Positions 4,929 through 6,966 of a stretch of 6,966 nt of DNA are shown here, piece after piece (within the stretch, counting starts at the first letter, position 1; each line of letters starts with the position of its first letter). The notes beneath the pieces were generated by a model. It was not told the origin of the DNA, searched no databases, and saw only the letters and a program-made list of their open reading frames with translations. The stretch is from Acidobacteriaceae bacterium (GTDB lineage Bacteria; Acidobacteriota; Terriglobia; Terriglobales; Acidobacteriaceae): NCBI GenBank assembly GCA_030044455.1, contig JASHVU010000493.1, positions 1 through 6,966 on the forward strand. The letters run 5' to 3'. A program made the position numbers and the translations under genes.

Positions 4929-6966
4929 TTATCGATTTGAAGTGGATTCATTGAGCGACTGCGCGGTTTGCGCTGCCGGAGTGCCGGATTTGCCAAGGCG
5001 GAAGGGGCGAAACTCGCGGCGCGTAAAGCTTCGAGCAAACTCCTTGATCTCGATGTACTGGTTGGTTGCGACCCGCTCAAAATGTTGCCTGGTTTTCGAG
5101 GTTGGCCACCAGATATCGAGCGTCACCGGATGCGCATTGGGACCCAAACCGATGTTTTGCTCGAGCGGGTTGCCGCCGAATGAACTGGTTTGGCCGACCG
5201 TGCGGTAGATCGATCGAGGCGGCGAGTTGCCATCCTGCACAGTGACGTGGATTTGAGCTCCGAGAGCCTCACGGTTGGTTTTGACACCCACCAGTCGAAC
5301 ATTCAACCAGTTGTTGTTGTTGCCGGGATTCTCAAAGACGCGCATGGTGTGCTTGTCTCCGTTAACCGCGCCGCCAATCTCAGCCACAATATCTTCGCTG
5401 CCGCGCCGTGTAAGATCGGCGAAGGCGATTCCGTGCCCTTTGTGCAATTCGCCCGTGCCCGAAGATTGCGTGACATCCACAAACCGCTTGCCCTGGTCAT
5501 TTCGCAGCAGTTCATGCGGAAGGAGTGCAGTATACGAGGGCGATCCCATGCCCAGATAAATGTCGAGGTATCCGTCATTATCGATGTCGCCGAAGTTGGC
5601 GCCCATGGGCATAAAGACCTTGTCGAGGCCTACCTTTTTGGTGACATCTTCAAAGGTTCCGTCGTGCCGGTTGCGGTAGAGCTTGACGGTCTCTGCCTTG
5701 CGCTCGCCGCCGACATAGGTCTTTACCGCTTCTTCAACCGAAGTGAGGTAGCAGGCGACAAAAATATCGGGCCAGCCATCGTTATCGTAATCGAAGAACC
5801 AGGTGGCGAAACTGAACGAGGGCGCCTGAACGCCGGCTTGTCTGGCAACCTCAGTAAATGTCAGATTCCCGTTGTTGTGGTAGAGAAAGTTGTCGCCGTT
5901 CAGGTTGGTCACGTAGAAATCCATGAAACCGTCGCCGTCGTAGTCGGCTGCGGCCACGCCTTTGGTAAAGGGCGTCCGATCGATGCCCGCTGCGTGGCCA
6001 ATCTCTTCAAATGTGCCGTCGCCCTTGTTATGAAACAGTTCAGCCGGACCTTTCTCATTGCCGACGAAGAGATCGAGATAGCCGTCGTTGTCAATATCGG
6101 CCCACGCGGCGGCCTGGCTCTCCACCAGAGTCGAACCGAGGCCGGCAGCGTCAGTCACATCGGTAAACGTACCATCGCAATTGTTGCGCATCAGTGACAT
6201 GCGTTCGCGAAACTCCCAACCGCCGCGCAGTATCAGAAAGTCCATGCAGCCGTCGTTGTTGTAATCGGCTTCGAGAATATTCAGGCCGCCGAGCTGGTTG
6301 AGCAGGCCAGCCTCCTTCGTACGGTCAGAGAACGTGCCATCGCCGTTGTTGTGGAAGAAATGGATTGGGTCGCAGTTGTCCATGCTTGAAACCATCACGT
6401 CAAGCAGGCCGTCGTTGTCGAAATCGTCGACAATTACCCCGCCCGCGCTGCGAAGAATATTGAGACCGGCCTCGGGCGCTTTATCGACGAAGCGGCCCAC
6501 ATTCTGTTTGGATTCAAAGTCTTTTTCGGGAATCAGAAGAGCCGCGGGCACGCCGGATGGGTATTCGCCCAGCGTCATATAGGTGAGATTCAAGAGCCAG
6601 CGAACTTCAAGATCGTTGGGCTGCTGCTCAAGATACTTCTGGAAGTACTCAATTGCAAGTTTTGAATCATCGGTCTTGGCGTAACTTGCATGCGGGTCCA
6701 AAGGCGGAAAGATGTCGAGATTGGAGTTATCACGGTAGACACCGTTCTCCATCTCCGAGAGATGCAGGTAGCTGGCGCCGAGGCTCTCTTCGAGATTGGG
6801 CAGGGAGCCGGGTTCCGCAGTCTGGGCCAGGTCGTAAGCCGCCTTCCATTCGCGAATTGAATCCTCCATTTCGCCGCTATATCCATAGAGTTGTGCCAGC
6901 GTGCTGTGCCCTTCAATCTGTTCTGCGGGGGTAAGTGGCGCTCCGCGAAAGTTATTGTTTGCGAGT
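4929..6966 (-). CDS. TPR / FG-GAP (VCBS) repeat / ASPIC-UnbV protein, CRTAC1 type, N-terminus cut by window edge
   Basis: The frame is open to the right edge, so the true start and any signal peptide lie outside; 678 residues are visible (an internal Met at 6869 is not a credible start because the TPR-like region continues upstream of it). Residues about 10-145 are helical and TPR-like. They are followed by a propeller with seven calcium-loop repeats of the form DxDxDGxxD near residues 180, 233, 289, 340, 391, 459 and a degenerate one at 516 (ADLTRRGSED). Most are paired with an N-x-x-G/D-G-T-F strand such as HNNGDGTF. Residues about 553-642 match the ASPIC/UnbV domain (WLNVRLVG, EALGAQIHV, NIGLGP, DIWWPTSKT), and a polar tail ends the protein. 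Such proteins are normally exported and may bind ligands or partner proteins; no catalytic residues are recognised. It lies 125 bases upstream of the CusF-Sco gene on the same strand, suggesting a shared unit. Precise function is unknown. Confidence 0.93.
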   Translation of the reverse strand, partial: LANNNFRGAPLTPAEQIEGHSTLAQLYGYSGEMEDSIREWKAAYDLAQTAEPGSLPNLEESLGASYLHLSEMENGVYRDNSNLDIFPPLDPHASYAKTDDSKLAIEYFQKYLEQQPNDLEVRWLLNLTYMTLGEYPSGVPAALLIPEKDFESKQNVGRFVDKAPEAGLNILRSAGGVIVDDFDNDGLLDVMVSSMDNCDPIHFFHNNGDGTFSDRTKEAGLLNQLGGLNILEADYNNDGCMDFLILRGGWEFRERMSLMRNNCDGTFTDVTDAAGLGSTLVESQAAAWADIDNDGYLDLFVGNEKGPAELFHNKGDGTFEEIGHAAGIDRTPFTKGVAAADYDGDGFMDFYVTNLNGDNFLYHNNGNLTFTEVARQAGVQAPSFSFATWFFDYDNDGWPDIFVACYLTSVEEAVKTYVGGERKAETVKLYRNRHDGTFEDVTKKVGLDKVFMPMGANFGDIDNDGYLDIYLGMGSPSYTALLPHELLRNDQGKRFVDVTQSSGTGELHKGHGIAFADLTRRGSEDIVAEIGGAVNGDKHTMRVFENPGNNNNWLNVRLVGVKTNREALGAQIHVTVQDGNSPPRSIYRTVGQTSSFGGNPLEQNIGLGPNAHPVTLDIWWPTSKTRQHFERVATNQYIEIKEFARSFTRREFRPFRLGKSGTPAAQTAQSLNESTSNR

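Noticed and set aside
5309..5322. Short GTT trinucleotide run
   Set aside because: It encodes the Asn run just before the ASPIC domain; it is too short to treat as a meaningful microsatellite.
5190..6197. 335-codon plus-strand open frame opposite the FG-GAP gene
   Set aside because: It mirrors the repeats of the real gene: its valine- and isoleucine-rich periodic segments are the complement of the Asp/Asn-rich calcium loops. Treated as a shadow.

Overview
The window looks like chromosomal DNA from a moderately GC-rich, free-living bacterium, most likely an Acidobacteriota (Terriglobia-like) genome. That placement is an inference. It rests on the combination of a TPR/FG-GAP/ASPIC (CRTAC1-type) protein, a Sco protein carrying an N-terminal CusF-like copper domain, and a ROK regulator with a lead-in to its helix-turn-helix that I associate with that phylum. 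No RNA gene, CRISPR array, insertion sequence, integrase or phage gene is visible.

Layout. Five protein genes fill almost the whole window. On the minus strand at the left are a class III aminotransferase (764 to beyond base 1, C-terminus missing) and, upstream of it, malate synthase A (2411-795). Only 30 bases separate them, so they probably share an operon. A divergent intergenic region (2412-2625) separates this pair from a plus-strand ROK-family regulator (2626-3909). The regulator converges on a minus-strand CusF-Sco copper protein (4803-3895), and the two coding regions overlap tail to tail by 15 bases. Upstream of the Sco gene, after a 125-base gap, is the 3' part of a large minus-strand TPR/FG-GAP/ASPIC gene (4929 to beyond 6966, N-terminus missing).

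How the genes may work together. Malate synthase condenses glyoxylate with acetyl-CoA. A class III aminotransferase in the same transcription unit could make or use glyoxylate or another 2-oxo acid, so the left half may be a glyoxylate-handling module. The divergent ROK protein is the obvious candidate regulator. No isocitrate lyase is in view, so the glyoxylate source is unknown. The right half looks like an exported module: a secreted seven-bladed propeller protein next to a periplasmic copper chaperone or thiol-disulfide protein.

The points most worth a second look are the altered metal sites of the CusF-Sco protein (Cys in place of the usual His, and a CX5C motif), the phased TGATAC repeats just upstream of its start, the ROK regulator's loss of the kinase catalytic Asp, and the inverted repeat in its leader. 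I did not find clear evidence of a wholly new system. Every gene belongs to a recognisable family.
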